From an uncultured Altererythrobacter sp. (GTDB lineage Bacteria > Pseudomonadota > Alphaproteobacteria > Sphingomonadales > Sphingomonadaceae), in NCBI GenBank assembly GCA_946886565.1, contig CAMPIX010000005.1, forward strand, positions 109,992-173,991: a DNA stretch of 64,000 bases. The letters run 5' to 3'. Every line of letters starts with the position of its first letter. The first letter of the stretch is position 1. Positions 34,483 to 44,249 of this stretch are shown piece after piece. The position numbers and the translations under genes are program-made. Under the pieces are notes generated by a model. That model searched no databases and had not been told where the DNA came from. It saw only the letters and a program-made list of their open reading frames with translations.

Positions 34483-36420
34483 ATGAGCGAAACGTCCGCG
34501 CAACTCGACGACCCGGTCCCCGAGGGCGCCGCACCGCGTGCGCATGGCGCGAGCGCTTCCAAGGCGGCGCTCGCAGTGGGCGCGATCGGGATCGTCTTCG
34601 GCGACATCGGCACCAGCCCGATCTACGCCTTCCGCGAGACTTTCGCGGGTCCGCATCCGCTCGCGCTCGACACGCTGCACCTGCTCGGGGTGCTGAGCCT
34701 GATCTTCTGGGCGATGACGATCATCGTCTCGCTCCAATACGTCACCATTCTGATGCGCGCCGACAACAAGGGGCAGGGCGGTACGCTCGCGCTCGTGGCG
34801 CTGATCTCGAGTCGAATCGGGCGAACCGGATATGGTTGGCTCGCGGTGATGCTGGGGGTGTTCGCCACCGCGCTGTTCTACGGCGACAGCATGATTACAC
34901 CGGCGGTCTCGGTGCTTTCGGCGGTCGAAGGGCTGACGACGGTGGAGGAAAGCCTCGAGCCCTTGGTCATTCCGATCGCACTGGTGCTGCTGATCGGCCT
35001 GTTCCTGATTCAGCGTCGCGGCACGGCAAAGGTGGCGAGGCTGTTTGCGCCGGTGATGATCGCCTACTTCTCGACCCTGGCGGTTCTTGGTTTGATTCAG
35101 ATCGTGCAGAACCCCGGGGTGCTGGTCGCGTTGAATCCCTGGTACGCGGTGCAGTTCTTCATGACCGACAAGCTGCTCGGGTTCCTCGCGCTCGGTTCGG
35201 TCGTGCTCGCGGTGACCGGCGCTGAAGCGCTCTATGCCGACATGGGGCACTTCGGCCGCGGGCCTTTGCGGATCGGGTGGTTCGGGTTCGTCATGCCGTG
35301 CTTGCTGCTCAACTATTTCGGGCAAGCGGCGATGATTCTCGGCCTCGAGGCGGCCGCTGCGGCCGAGGCGATCCGAAATCCCTTCTTCCTGATGGCGCCC
35401 GACGACTTTCGTCTGCCGCTGGTGCTGCTGGCGACGGCCGCGACCTTCATCGCCAGCCAGGCGGTCATTTCCGGTGCGTTCTCGGTCACCCACCAGGCGA
35501 TCCAGCTCGGCTTCGTGCCGCGCCTGTCGATCCTGCACACGAGCGAGACGGCGCACGGCCAGATATACATTCCATTCGTCAACTGGGTGCTGATGATTGC
35601 GGTGATCCTGCTCGTGATCACCTTCCAGAACTCGTCCAACCTCGCGAGCGCCTACGGCATCGCGGTAACCGGCGCGATGCTGATCGACACCTGTCTGATG
35701 GCGGTGCTGTTCATCGCCGTATGGCGCTGGAAGCTGTGGATGGCGATTCCGGTCGCTGCGTTGTTCTTCTTGGTCGATGGCGCGTTCTTCGGCGCGAATC
35801 TGCCCAAGGTGCCGGACGGCGGCTGGTTCCCGCTGCTGGTGGGCGCGATCGCCTTCACTTTCCTCACCACCTGGGCTCGCGGCCGCAAGCTGATGCGCGA
35901 CCGGATGAGCGAAGTCGCGCTGCCGATCGAAATCTTCGCCAAGTCCGCCAAGAACAGCGCCACGCGGGTACCGGGCACGGCGATCTTCATGGCCTCGAGC
36001 ACCGCCGGCGTTCCCTCGGCGCTGCTGCACAACATCAAGCACAACAAGGTGCTGCACGAACGCGTGGTGATCCTGACGGTCGAGATCGCCGAGGTGCCCT
36101 ACGTCGATGCCGAATGCCGCAGCGAGTACGACGACCTCGGCGACGGGTTCTACCGGATGGTGCTGCGCTACGGCTTCATGGAGGAGACCGACGTGCCCGC
36201 CGCGCTGCACCGGGTGCGGCAGTGCGGCGGCGAGTTCGACATGATGCAGACGAGCTTCTTCCTCAGCCGCCAGACGCTGCTGCCGTCGAAGAACCCGAGC
36301 ATGATGGTCTGGCGCGAGAAAATCTTCTCGTGGATGCTGCGCAACGCGGCGACCGCGATGGAATTCTTCCGCCTTCCGACCAACCGCGTGGTCGAATTGG
36401 GCAGCCAGGTCGAAATCTGA
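34483..36420 (+). CDS. kup: Potassium uptake protein Kup
   Basis: A 645-residue KUP/HAK family K+ symporter. The signature [19 protein letters not shown] opens the first helix. About 12 membrane segments follow and a cytoplasmic C-terminal domain of about 180 residues ends the protein, with [10 protein letters not shown] and [10 protein letters not shown]. The ATG at 34483 is preferred; the reading frame extends to a TTG at 34429. No regulatory partner adjoins. Confidence 0.95.
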   Translation: MSETSAQLDDPVPEGAAPRAHGASASKAALAVGAIGIVFGDIGTSPIYAFRETFAGPHPLALDTLHLLGVLSLIFWAMTIIVSLQYVTILMRADNKGQGGTLALVALISSRIGRTGYGWLAVMLGVFATALFYGDSMITPAVSVLSAVEGLTTVEESLEPLVIPIALVLLIGLFLIQRRGTAKVARLFAPVMIAYFSTLAVLGLIQIVQNPGVLVALNPWYAVQFFMTDKLLGFLALGSVVLAVTGAEALYADMGHFGRGPLRIGWFGFVMPCLLLNYFGQAAMILGLEAAAAAEAIRNPFFLMAPDDFRLPLVLLATAATFIASQAVISGAFSVTHQAIQLGFVPRLSILHTSETAHGQIYIPFVNWVLMIAVILLVITFQNSSNLASAYGIAVTGAMLIDTCLMAVLFIAVWRWKLWMAIPVAALFFLVDGAFFGANLPKVPDGGWFPLLVGAIAFTFLTTWARGRKLMRDRMSEVALPIEIFAKSAKNSATRVPGTAIFMASSTAGVPSALLHNIKHNKVLHERVVILTVEIAEVPYVDAECRSEYDDLGDGFYRMVLRYGFMEETDVPAALHRVRQCGGEFDMMQTSFFLSRQTLLPSKNPSMMVWREKIFSWMLRNAATAMEFFRLPTNRVVELGSQVEI

Positions 36421-36424
36421 ATCG

Positions 36425-37063
36425 CTACGCCGTCGGCGGCGGCGTCTGCTCTTCTTCCTCGACCCCCTCGGCCGCGAGCCCGTGCCGCAGCAGCATCGGG
36501 ATCTGGGAGAAGGTGAAGAGGAAGCTCAGCGGCAGGAACACCCACAGCTTGGCCCAGAGCCAGCTCTCGAACGAGAGCGTGGCACGCAGCACCTCGTTGA
36601 GCGCGGCGAGCGCGAAGAAGAAGAACGCCCAGTTGCGCGAGAGCTTGAGCCAGCCTTCCCGGTCGAGCCCCTCGAACGCGGCGCCGAGCAGGATTTCGAG
36701 CAGCGCCTTGCCGCGCAGCCAGCCGATCACCAGAGCGGTGCCGAACAGCAGGTAGATCGCGGTCGGCTTGATCTGGATGAAGCTCTCGTCGCGCAGCCAG
36801 ATGGTGAGCGCGCCGAAGCCGACGATCAGCGCGGTCGAGAGCCACAGCATCGGCGAGACGCGGCCGAACTTCCATTTCGAGAACGCCAGCGCAGCGACCG
36901 CGGCGACCATGAAGGCGATCGTGCCGCGGATCACCGCGGCGATCTCTCCCAGCGGCCCCGGATCGTCGGGCGCGTAGAATTTGTAGGTGCCGAGAAACAC
37001 GAGCAGCGGCCCGTAGTCGACGAGGATGTTGAGCCAGCCGGATTTCTGCTTCGCTTCGGCCAT
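36425..37063 (-). CDS. Inner membrane septation protein YciB/IspZ
   Basis: A 212-residue protein with six predicted helices. It has LVDYGPLLVFLGTYKFYA near the start, and KPTAIYLLFGTAL and NWAFFFFALAALNE in the middle, as in the intracellular septation protein A family. Loss causes septation or envelope defects in some bacteria. The ATG at 37063 overlaps the ftsY stop; a GTG one codon upstream is possible. It is the last gene of dapF-mtaB-ftsY-yciB. Confidence 0.92.
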   Translation of the reverse strand: MAEAKQKSGWLNILVDYGPLLVFLGTYKFYAPDDPGPLGEIAAVIRGTIAFMVAAVAALAFSKWKFGRVSPMLWLSTALIVGFGALTIWLRDESFIQIKPTAIYLLFGTALVIGWLRGKALLEILLGAAFEGLDREGWLKLSRNWAFFFFALAALNEVLRATLSFESWLWAKLWVFLPLSFLFTFSQIPMLLRHGLAAEGVEEEEQTPPPTA

Positions 37064-37986
37064 CACGCCACTCCTGCGATTACGCGCGCGACGAGGTCGG
37101 GGTCGAACGGGCGCAGGTCGTCGATCTTCTCGCCCACACCAATCGCGTGGATCGGCAGCCCGTATTGCTCGGCCGCGGCGACCAGCACGCCGCCGCGCGC
37201 GGTGCCGTCGAGCTTGGTCATGATCAGGCCCGTTACTCCGGCGACCTCCTTGAACACGTCGATCTGGTTCAATGCGTTCTGGCCGTTGGTTGCGTCGAGT
37301 ACCAGCACCACGTCGTGCGGCGCTTCGGGGTTCAGCCGGCCGAGAACTTTGCGGATCTTCGCAAGCTCGTCCATCAGCTCGCGCTTGTTCTGGAGCCGTC
37401 CGGCGGTGTCGACCACCAGCGCGTCGATGCCCTGTTCGGTCGCGGCCTTGACCCCGTCGAACACCACGCTCGCCGGGTCGCCGCCTTCGGGGCCACGCAC
37501 GATCGGCGCCCCGATCCGCTCCGCCCAGGTCGCGAGCTGGCCGATCGCGGCGGCGCGGAAGGTGTCGCCCGCGGCGAGCATGACGCCGTAGTCGTCCTCC
37601 TGAAACCAGTGCGCCAGCTTGGCGATGGTGGTCGTCTTTCCGCTGCCGTTGACTCCGATCACGAGGATGACCTGCGGGCGTGGAAAGGCCACGATCTCGA
37701 GCGGTTTGGCTACCGGGCGCAGGATCGCGGCGATTTCCTCGGCCACCGCTTCCTTGAGTTCGCGCTCCGAGATCTCGAGCCCGAAGCGCTTTTCGGCGAG
37801 CCGCGTGCGGATGCGCGCCGCCGCCGAGGGGCCGAGATCGGACAGGATCAGAGCATCCTCGACATCGTCGAGCGTGGCGTCGTCGAGCTTCGCCGTGCCC
37901 ACCGCGCCACTCAGATTGGTCGAGAGGCGTTCGGAGGTCTTGCGGAAGCCGCCGAAGAGCCGCTCGCTCCAGCTCGTCTCGCTCAT
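37063..37986 (-). CDS. ftsY: Signal recognition particle receptor FtsY
   Basis: A 307-residue SRP-GTPase. A short N domain is followed by the G domain with GVNGSGKTTTIAKLA (G1), DTFRAAA, DTAGRLQNK (G3) and TKLDGTARGG (G4). It lacks the long acidic A domain of E. coli FtsY, as usual in alphaproteobacteria. It works with the SRP RNA encoded at 5537-5632 to target nascent membrane proteins. It overlaps mtaB at its start and yciB at its end. Confidence 0.96.
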   Translation of the reverse strand: MSETSWSERLFGGFRKTSERLSTNLSGAVGTAKLDDATLDDVEDALILSDLGPSAAARIRTRLAEKRFGLEISERELKEAVAEEIAAILRPVAKPLEIVAFPRPQVILVIGVNGSGKTTTIAKLAHWFQEDDYGVMLAAGDTFRAAAIGQLATWAERIGAPIVRGPEGGDPASVVFDGVKAATEQGIDALVVDTAGRLQNKRELMDELAKIRKVLGRLNPEAPHDVVLVLDATNGQNALNQIDVFKEVAGVTGLIMTKLDGTARGGVLVAAAEQYGLPIHAIGVGEKIDDLRPFDPDLVARVIAGVA

Positions 37987-39164
37987 GAGAGCAGGCCTTT
38001 CTCGTGTCGCGTGGGAGTTACTTCGAGGATCGCGCCGCGCGGAGTGCCCGCAGGGACCGCGACGCGTGCGAAAGCGGGGCCATAGCCGGTGCCGTCGCTT
38101 TCGGCGAGCACGCTCTGCGCGGTGCCGACGAGGCTGTCGAGCCAAACGTCGCGCACGCGAGCGACTTCGGCGCGCAGCTCGGCAGCGCGGGCCTTGATCG
38201 TGTCGCCCGCGACTTGCGGCATGCGCGCGGCGGGGGTGCCGGGACGCGGCGAATAGGGGAAGACATGGCCGTGAACGATCGCGAGCTCGCGCACGATCGA
38301 GAGGTTGTCGGCGTGCGCGGCCGCGCTCTCGGTGGGGAAGCCAGCGATGAGGTCCGCCCCGATCGCGATCTCGGGCCGCGCCACCTTGAGCCGCGCGACC
38401 AGCTCGACCGCGTCGGCGCGCAAGTGGCGGCGCTTCATGCGCTTGAGGATCAGGTCGTTGCCGTGCTGGAGCGAGAGGTGGAGGTGCGGCATCATCCGCG
38501 CCTCGTGCGCGAACAGCTCGAACAGCTGCGGATCGACCTCGATCCCGTCAAGAGAGGACATGCGCAGGCGCGGCAACTGGGGGAATGCCTCGAGGATCGA
38601 CTGTACCAACCGACCGAGGGGAGGGCGTCCGGGCAGGTCGTGCCCCCACGAGGTGACGTCGACGCCGGTGAGCACAACCTCGCATGCGCCCTGCGCCAGA
38701 TGCCGCTCCACTTCGACGAGGACTTGCGCGATCGCCAGCGAACGGCTCGGTCCGCGGCCCTGAGGGATCACACAGAAGGTGCAGGCGTGATCGCACCCGT
38801 TCTGCACCGCGACGAACGCGCGGGTGTGATGGGTAGTCTCGGGCCGCCGCGTCGGCTGGCTCGCGTTGTAACTGCGAAAATCGAGCTTGCGCGCGTTGGC
38901 GACGAGCCCGTCGACCTCGGGCATGGCGGCGAGGTGCTCGCGCTCTATCTCGGCCGCACAGCCGGTGACGAGCAGACGCGCTTCGGGTCGCTCACGGCGC
39001 GCCTTGCGAATCGCACGGCGTGTACTGCGCACCGCCTCGGCGGTGACTGCGCAACTGTTGACCACCACCACGTCGCGCTCGTCCGCAAGCATCGCGCGGA
39101 TGCGCTCGCTCTCGGCGATGTTGAGACGGCAGCCGAGCGAGATAACCTCCGCGCCTGCGCTCAC
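37983..39164 (-). CDS. mtaB: tRNA (t6A37) methylthiotransferase MtaB
   Basis: A 393-residue radical SAM methylthiotransferase, which adds a methylthio group to t6A37 of tRNAs. N-terminal cysteines are in SLGCRLN, NSCAV and VTGCAA. The radical SAM cluster is CDHACTFC (CxxxCxxC), followed by QGRGPSRS. The C-terminal TRAM-like part ends the protein. The GTG start at 39164 overlaps the dapF stop (GTGA). Confidence 0.93.
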   Translation of the reverse strand: MSAGAEVISLGCRLNIAESERIRAMLADERDVVVVNSCAVTAEAVRSTRRAIRKARRERPEARLLVTGCAAEIEREHLAAMPEVDGLVANARKLDFRSYNASQPTRRPETTHHTRAFVAVQNGCDHACTFCVIPQGRGPSRSLAIAQVLVEVERHLAQGACEVVLTGVDVTSWGHDLPGRPPLGRLVQSILEAFPQLPRLRMSSLDGIEVDPQLFELFAHEARMMPHLHLSLQHGNDLILKRMKRRHLRADAVELVARLKVARPEIAIGADLIAGFPTESAAAHADNLSIVRELAIVHGHVFPYSPRPGTPAARMPQVAGDTIKARAAELRAEVARVRDVWLDSLVGTAQSVLAESDGTGYGPAFARVAVPAGTPRGAILEVTPTRHEKGLLS

Positions 39165-39982
39165 GCGAAATCGCTCCACTCGAAGCTGCCGCGATAGGCT
39201 TCGGCCGCCGGGCCGGCCATCGCGATGCGGCCGTCGGCGCTCCACGATATCGTCAGCGCGCCGCCGGGCAGGTGAACCTCGACCTCGTGCTCGACCAGCC
39301 CGCGCTTCATCGCCGCGACCGCGGTGGCGCAGGCGCCGGTGCCGCAGGCGCGCGTCAGGCCCGCGCCGCGCTCCCACACGCGCAGCCGGATGCGGTTGGG
39401 CGCCTCGACCGTGGCGACGTTGACGTTCACGCGCTCGGGAAACAGCGGATCGTGCTCGATCTCGGGCCCGAGCGTCTCGAGCGGGATCGCGTCGCAGTCG
39501 TCGACGAAGAACACCACGTGCGGATTGCCGACGTTGACCGCCATCGGGTTTGCCAGCGGCTCCCACCCGACCGGCATCGCCAGCGTGTCCATCGCATAGG
39601 CGAGCGGAATCTCGTCCCACCCGAAGCGCGGCGCGCCCATGTCGACGCTCGCGCCGCCCTCGGCGGGCTCGACGCGGATCGTGCCCCCCGCGGTCTCGAC
39701 GCACGCCGGTGCGCCGTGCAGCAGCGCGACCGCGCGCGAGGCGTTGCCGCACGCCTCGACCTCGCCGCCGTCGGCGTTGAAAATACGCATGCGAAAATCG
39801 GCCGCGGCACACGGTTCGAGCACGATCACCTGATCGCATCCGATGCCGGTGCGGCGATCGGCCAACGCTGCGGCGACGGCGGAATTCACTTCGGGCAGCG
39901 CCTCGACGCGCGCGTCGAGCACGACGAAGTCGTTGCCCAGGCCGTGCATCTTGGTGAAATGAACGCGCATCGCCCGGCGCAT
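39161..39982 (-). CDS. dapF: Diaminopimelate epimerase
   Basis: A 273-residue enzyme interconverting LL- and meso-diaminopimelate for peptidoglycan and lysine. The catalytic cysteines are in EACGNASRA and RACGTGACAT. KMHGLGNDFVVLD opens the first domain. The first ATG (39982) is chosen because a GAGG lies five bases upstream; an ATG four codons in is the usual family start. It heads dapF-mtaB-ftsY-yciB, all with overlapping ends. Confidence 0.96.
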   Translation of the reverse strand: MRRAMRVHFTKMHGLGNDFVVLDARVEALPEVNSAVAAALADRRTGIGCDQVIVLEPCAAADFRMRIFNADGGEVEACGNASRAVALLHGAPACVETAGGTIRVEPAEGGASVDMGAPRFGWDEIPLAYAMDTLAMPVGWEPLANPMAVNVGNPHVVFFVDDCDAIPLETLGPEIEHDPLFPERVNVNVATVEAPNRIRLRVWERGAGLTRACGTGACATAVAAMKRGLVEHEVEVHLPGGALTISWSADGRIAMAGPAAEAYRGSFEWSDFA

Positions 39983-40011
39983 CTATGCCTCGCGCAGGGG
40001 CGCGTCCAGTG

Positions 40012-41685
40012 TCAGGCGCTCCGGCTGGTCTGCGCCGCGTCCGCCGAATCGTCCGCCGGCTCGGTCGCAGTGAGGCCGGGTCCAGCGAGTCGCCCGAGCG
40101 CCTGGAGGCGTTCGCGCACCTGCTCGATCGTCTCGGGGCGGCCGTAGATATAGCCTTGGCCCTTCAGTCGGCCGAGATCGCGCAGGCTGGCGAGGATCGC
40201 ATCGTCCTCGATCCCCTCGGCGGTGATCGGCATGCCCAGCCCCTCGCCGAGCGTGACGATCGCGTTGACGATCTTCGAGCCGTCGCCGCCCTGGCCGAGC
40301 TCGCTCACGAAGCTGCGATCGATCTTGATCCGGTCGAACGGCAGCGAGCGGAGCTGCGCGAGGCTCGAATAGCCGGTGCCGAAATCGTCGAGGCTGATCT
40401 TGATGCCCTGGTTCTTGAGGCTGACGATCATCGAGCGGACGAGCGCAAGGTTCTCGTGCAGGCAGCTCTCGGTGATCTCGATCTCGAACCGCTGCGGCGG
40501 GAAGTTGTGCGCCACCAGCAGCTTGAGCAGACGCTGCGAGAACCACGGGTCGTTGAGCTGGATTGGCGAGATGTTGACCGAGAGCGTGAGCGCGGGATCC
40601 CACTCCTTGGCATCCTCCAGCGCGCGTGCGATCAACTGTTCGGACAGCGTGGCGATCACCCCGATATCCTCGGCGATGGGGATGAATACCTCGGGCGAAA
40701 CCTGGCCGAGCTTGGGCGAATTCCACCGCGCGAGCATCTCGAACCCGGTAAGCTCGCCGCTCTCCAGCTCGATCTGCTGCTCGTAGTAGGGCACGAACTC
40801 ACCATTCGCGAGGCCGGCGCGAATGCCCGCCTCGAGCGAGCTGCGGAAGCGCAGCTCGTTCTCCATCTGCGGCTCGAACCAATAGTAGCAGTTCTTGCCG
40901 CGCTTCTTGGCGTGGTACATCGCGATATCGGCGCGGCGCATGAGCGCCTGCGCATCGGATCGTCTGGCCGCATCCCCATCGAGGTCGGGCAGGTTCGAGG
41001 AAACTCCGACCGATACGGTGATCTCGGCCGCGCAGCCCGCAATCTCGATCGGCTCGGCGATCCGGGCGATCATCCGCTGCACCAGGCGGTCGACGCGATC
41101 GGGTTGCGCCAAGTCGTAAGGCAGAACGCAGACGAATTCGTCGCCGCCGAGCCGTGCAACCAGCGTGTCGCGCGGGGCCACGGCGCAAATCCGTTCGGCG
41201 GTCTGGCGCAGCACGCTGTCGCCCGCCGCGTGGCCGTTGAGATCGTTGACCTGCTTGAAATTGTCGAGGTCGACCATGATCACCGCAACCGCGCTGTCGC
41301 TGTCGGCACAGAGCGCGATCAGGTCGTCGGTCGCAGGCGGCAGAGTGCGACGATTGAGACACCCGGTGAGCGGATCGGTCTCGGCGAGCATTCGCGCGCG
41401 CTCCTCGGCCGCCTTGCGCTCTGCGATTTCGTGCATCAGCTCGTTGTAGCGCCGCCAGCCGAAGATGATCAGGGCGACGTTGAGCAGCAGGGCGTTGACC
41501 AGCAGTATGTCGGGCGCCTCGCCCGCGCCGGTCCACGCGCTTACGATTCGGGGAAGCACGGCGCTGCCCGTACCTACGAACATGATGATAGCGGCTACGG
41601 CAATTCCCGCCGCGACAAGGTCGCGCTCCGCCTTGGCGCTGCCGGATCGTGTCGTATCGTCGCGTCTCATATGTGCGGCGGCCAT
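40012..41685 (-). CDS. Membrane GGDEF-EAL protein (cyclic di-GMP turnover)
   Basis: A 557-residue protein. Two N-terminal helices (about 24-44 and 58-77) precede a GGDEF domain (motif intact at 180-184) and a C-terminal EAL domain. The EAL signature reads EML at about 316-318, but the DDFGTGYSS loop and the catalytic ITAEGIE region are present. It may make or degrade c-di-GMP, or use one domain for regulation. There is no RxxD inhibitory site in the expected place before GGDEF. No sensory domain is seen beyond the membrane part. Confidence 0.92.
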   Translation of the reverse strand: MAAAHMRRDDTTRSGSAKAERDLVAAGIAVAAIIMFVGTGSAVLPRIVSAWTGAGEAPDILLVNALLLNVALIIFGWRRYNELMHEIAERKAAEERARMLAETDPLTGCLNRRTLPPATDDLIALCADSDSAVAVIMVDLDNFKQVNDLNGHAAGDSVLRQTAERICAVAPRDTLVARLGGDEFVCVLPYDLAQPDRVDRLVQRMIARIAEPIEIAGCAAEITVSVGVSSNLPDLDGDAARRSDAQALMRRADIAMYHAKKRGKNCYYWFEPQMENELRFRSSLEAGIRAGLANGEFVPYYEQQIELESGELTGFEMLARWNSPKLGQVSPEVFIPIAEDIGVIATLSEQLIARALEDAKEWDPALTLSVNISPIQLNDPWFSQRLLKLLVAHNFPPQRFEIEITESCLHENLALVRSMIVSLKNQGIKISLDDFGTGYSSLAQLRSLPFDRIKIDRSFVSELGQGGDGSKIVNAIVTLGEGLGMPITAEGIEDDAILASLRDLGRLKGQGYIYGRPETIEQVRERLQALGRLAGPGLTATEPADDSADAAQTSRSA

Positions 41686-41855
41686 CTGCCGCCTTGCCCC
41701 CTGGTTCCCTCGCGGTCTTCTTGCCCGAGACGGATAAAGATGAAGTTAACTAAGGTTGATCGTTGTTCGGGGCGGGCGGACCGGCGGCTGTGGTCTGTCG
41801 GCTTCGGTCTCGCTATTGCCGAGGCAACCGAAACCGAACCCGAGGAGTTGCCTGC

Positions 41856-42266
41856 GTGCCACGCTACTGGCTGATGAAATCCGAACCCGACGTCTACGGC
41901 TGGGACGACCTCGTCGCCGAAGGCGAGGGGACGTGGGACGGGGTGCGCAACCATCGCGCGAAGAACAATCTCGCCGCGATGAAGGTGGGTGACCAGGCGT
42001 TCTTCTACCATTCGAACATCGGGCTGGAGATCGTCGGGATCGTCGAGATCAGTGTCGCCGGGATCACCGATCCGAGTGATCCGACGGGCAAATGGGCGGC
42101 GGTAAAGGTAAAGCCCAAGGAGAAGCTGCCGCAGCCGGTCACGCTCAAGCAGGTGAAGGCCGAACCAACGCTCGAAGATATGGAACTGGTCCGCCAGTCG
42201 CGGCTGTCTGTGTCCGAGGTGCGCCCGGCTGAATGGAAGAAAATTCTTTCGATGGCAGGGGCTTAG
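41856..42266 (+). CDS. EVE domain protein
   Basis: A 136-residue PUA-like EVE protein of the THYN1 type. It starts with RYWLMKSEPDVYGWDDL, then WDGVRNHRAKNNLAAMKVGDQAFFYHSN, the conserved nucleotide-base pocket, and ends EWKKILSMAGA. EVE domains recognise modified bases in DNA or RNA; the ligand here is unknown. The GTG start follows a CGAGGAG ribosome binding site by eight bases. No restriction or modification gene is adjacent. Confidence 0.88.
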   Translation: MPRYWLMKSEPDVYGWDDLVAEGEGTWDGVRNHRAKNNLAAMKVGDQAFFYHSNIGLEIVGIVEISVAGITDPSDPTGKWAAVKVKPKEKLPQPVTLKQVKAEPTLEDMELVRQSRLSVSEVRPAEWKKILSMAGA

Positions 42267-42269
42267 CGC

Positions 42270-42295
42270 GGAACCCGCGCAGCATCGCGAGCATT
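42270..42295 (+). promoter_or_regulatory. Possible EcfG-type stress promoter before csbD
   Basis: GGAAC (42270-42274) and CATT (42292-42295) are separated by 17 bases. The alphaproteobacterial general stress sigma factor EcfG reads GGAAC-N16/17-CGTT, so the -10 has one mismatch. CsbD genes are stress induced in many bacteria, which fits. Confidence 0.35.
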
Positions 42296-42350
42296 GATCC
42301 CGTAAGATGGCGCGCAATCGGGCCGCCGTTTCACTGCAGGAGATCGATCG

Positions 42351-42533
42351 ATGGGTGAACTCAAGGACAAGACCAAGGGCGTGGCAAACGAGGTCGCGGG
42401 CAACGCGAAGCAGGCCGCCGGCGAGATAAGCGGAAACCCTCGGCTGGATGCGGAAGGCAAGGCTCAGGAGCGTAAGGGCGAGGCGCAAAACCGCAAGGGC
42501 GCGGTCAAGGGTGCGCTCGGCGACAAAGTCTGA
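42351..42533 (+). CDS. CsbD family stress protein
   Basis: A 60-residue hydrophilic CsbD-like protein. It shows the repeated pattern KDKTKGVANEVAGNAKQAAG and GKAQERKGEAQNRKG, ending GALGDKV. The family is abundant under general stress, with no defined biochemical role. An AGGAGA ribosome binding site lies nine bases upstream of the ATG. Confidence 0.9.
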   Translation: MGELKDKTKGVANEVAGNAKQAAGEISGNPRLDAEGKAQERKGEAQNRKGAVKGALGDKV

Positions 42534-42669
42534 TGCTGCCTTGAATGCGAGCTCGAGCAGCTCGGTGGAGAGGGTCGTCAGCGATGGCGGCCCTTTTCCG
42601 TATGCGCGTCGTTACAGGAATGAAATTGTCCCGCGATGCGACAGCGGCCAATCGGGGGGAGCCGAATGG

Positions 42670-42685
42670 TTAGCGAATCGTTAAC
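42670..42685 (+). promoter_or_regulatory. Near-consensus CtrA site (TTAG-N7-TTAAC)
   Basis: TTAG at 42670-42673 and TTAAC at 42681-42685 are seven bases apart. The CtrA consensus is TTAA-N7-TTAA(C). It ends nine bases before the ATG of the small gene at 42695, close enough to act as an operator. One base departs from consensus. Confidence 0.35.
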
Positions 42686-42694
42686 GTCCTCACC

Positions 42695-42889
42695 ATGCGC
42701 AGATCACTTGTTCTCACCGACGAAACCGCCCGTCATCCGTTCCGGGCGAGCCTGCCGCCCCACGTTCGTCGCGCAGCGGGCCGCGACGAGGCCGAGACTG
42801 GGGCATGGCGGTTGTCGCTGTCCGACGTCCGCGGCTTCGCCAGCGCCTATGTCAGTTGCGTGGTAGGGATAACCGCGTTCATCCTCTGA
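42695..42889 (+). CDS. Small hypothetical protein
   Basis: A 64-residue protein with a polar N-terminal half (RRAAGRDEAETG) and a hydrophobic C-terminal helix (FASAYVSCVVGITAFIL), suggesting a C-terminal membrane anchor. I do not recognise the family. It ends five bases before the end of the convergent MFS gene. A CtrA-like site directly precedes the start. Confidence 0.5.
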   Translation: MRRSLVLTDETARHPFRASLPPHVRRAAGRDEAETGAWRLSLSDVRGFASAYVSCVVGITAFIL

Positions 42890-42893
42890 GCGC

Positions 42894-44249
42894 TCACTTG
42901 GCGAGGGCGGCGGTCTCGGCTGCGTAGAGCAGCCTGCCCAGCCAGCTCGAGACCAGGCACATCGCGGCGCTCAGCAGCAGTTGATCCTCGATCGCGACGT
43001 CGAGCGCGCTGAGCCCGACCGCTAGCAGCGAGCCCGCGACCATCGCCCCCGAATTGACGATGTTGTTCGCCGCGATCGTGCGCGCGGTCTGGGTCTTGGG
43101 AACGAAGGTCGTCAGGAAGGCATAGAGCGGCACGACGAACATTCCGCCCGCTACCGCTATCCCGAGCAGGCTCAGCAGCAGAGGGACCGCCAGCGGCTGC
43201 GCCAGGAACCGGCCGACGTCCATCAGCGCATCGCCCTGTGCCGGGGTCCACCACCTGCAAACCAGATAGAAGGCCACCACGAACAGGGCCATGACGATGA
43301 TCGAGACGGGCGAATAGCGCGCCGACACGGTGCCCTTGAGCAGCGCGTTGACCGAAACCGAGCCGATCGCGACCCCGATCGAGAAGATCACGAGGAACAG
43401 GCTTGCGACCTCCTTGCTGGCGGTCAGCACGTTCTTGGCCAGCGGCGGGAACTGGATGAACAGCACCGCGCCGATCGTCCAGAAGAAGCTGATCGCCATG
43501 ATCGCAAGGAATACGCGGTTGTCGTGCATCGTGTTGCGCACGAGGACGTAGGACGAACGGAAGATGTGGAGGTCGATCGGTTCGATTTCGCCTTGCGGCG
43601 GCGCAGACGGCACGTAACGCGAGGTGAGATAGCCGACCACTGCGATCACGAAAACGAGCGCAGCGGCCACCTCGACCGGGACCCAGCCGGCGAGGATCGT
43701 TCCGAACAGGATCGCGATGTAGGTTCCCGCTTCGACCAGGCCGGTTCCGGCGAGAACCTCTTCTTCGTGCAGGTGCTGCGGCAGGATCGCGTACTTGATC
43801 GGCCCGAAGAAGGTCGAATGCACGCCCATCGCGAACAACGCGGCGAGCATCAGCGGGATCGAGGCGTCGGCGAACAGTGCGGGCGGGCGAACCAGGCATT
43901 CGCCCGCACCGGCCGCGCACGCGATGTCCTGCCAGGCGATGAACAGGCCCGCGCCGCCCACCGCCATGATCCCGATCTCGCATGCCTTGACGATCCGCAC
44001 GATCCGCGCCTTGTCGCGCATGTCGGCGAGCTGGCCCGCCAGCGCCGACAGGACGAAGAACGGCAGGATGAAGACGCCCGACGCCACCGCGCTGAACATC
44101 GCCTCCTCGGCCTCCGAATTGTAGACGACATAGACCACGAACAGGACCATCGCGGTCTTGTAGAGATTATCGTTGAACGCGTTGAACAACTGCGTGACGA
44201 AGAGGGGAAGGAACCGGCGGCGGCGCAGGATGTGCGTCGATGTCGTCAT
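42894..44249 (-). CDS. MFS transporter, LplT-like
   Basis: A 451-residue major facilitator with 12 helices. The N-terminal FVTQLFNAFNDNLYKTAMVLFV and the middle GVHSTFFGPIKYAILPQHL match the LplT lysophospholipid flippase group. In E. coli lplT is fused or paired with aas (acyltransferase); in many alphaproteobacteria this MFS module is fused to acyltransferase domains. Here it stands alone. It is divergent from pgsA, also a phospholipid gene. Confidence 0.85.
   Translation of the reverse strand: MTTSTHILRRRRFLPLFVTQLFNAFNDNLYKTAMVLFVVYVVYNSEAEEAMFSAVASGVFILPFFVLSALAGQLADMRDKARIVRIVKACEIGIMAVGGAGLFIAWQDIACAAGAGECLVRPPALFADASIPLMLAALFAMGVHSTFFGPIKYAILPQHLHEEEVLAGTGLVEAGTYIAILFGTILAGWVPVEVAAALVFVIAVVGYLTSRYVPSAPPQGEIEPIDLHIFRSSYVLVRNTMHDNRVFLAIMAISFFWTIGAVLFIQFPPLAKNVLTASKEVASLFLVIFSIGVAIGSVSVNALLKGTVSARYSPVSIIVMALFVVAFYLVCRWWTPAQGDALMDVGRFLAQPLAVPLLLSLLGIAVAGGMFVVPLYAFLTTFVPKTQTARTIAANNIVNSGAMVAGSLLAVGLSALDVAIEDQLLLSAAMCLVSSWLGRLLYAAETAALAK

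Noticed and set aside
40012..41685. Inactive EAL domain because the motif reads EML
   Set aside because: EML occurs in active members; the DDFGTGYSS and catalytic Glu regions are present, so activity cannot be ruled out.
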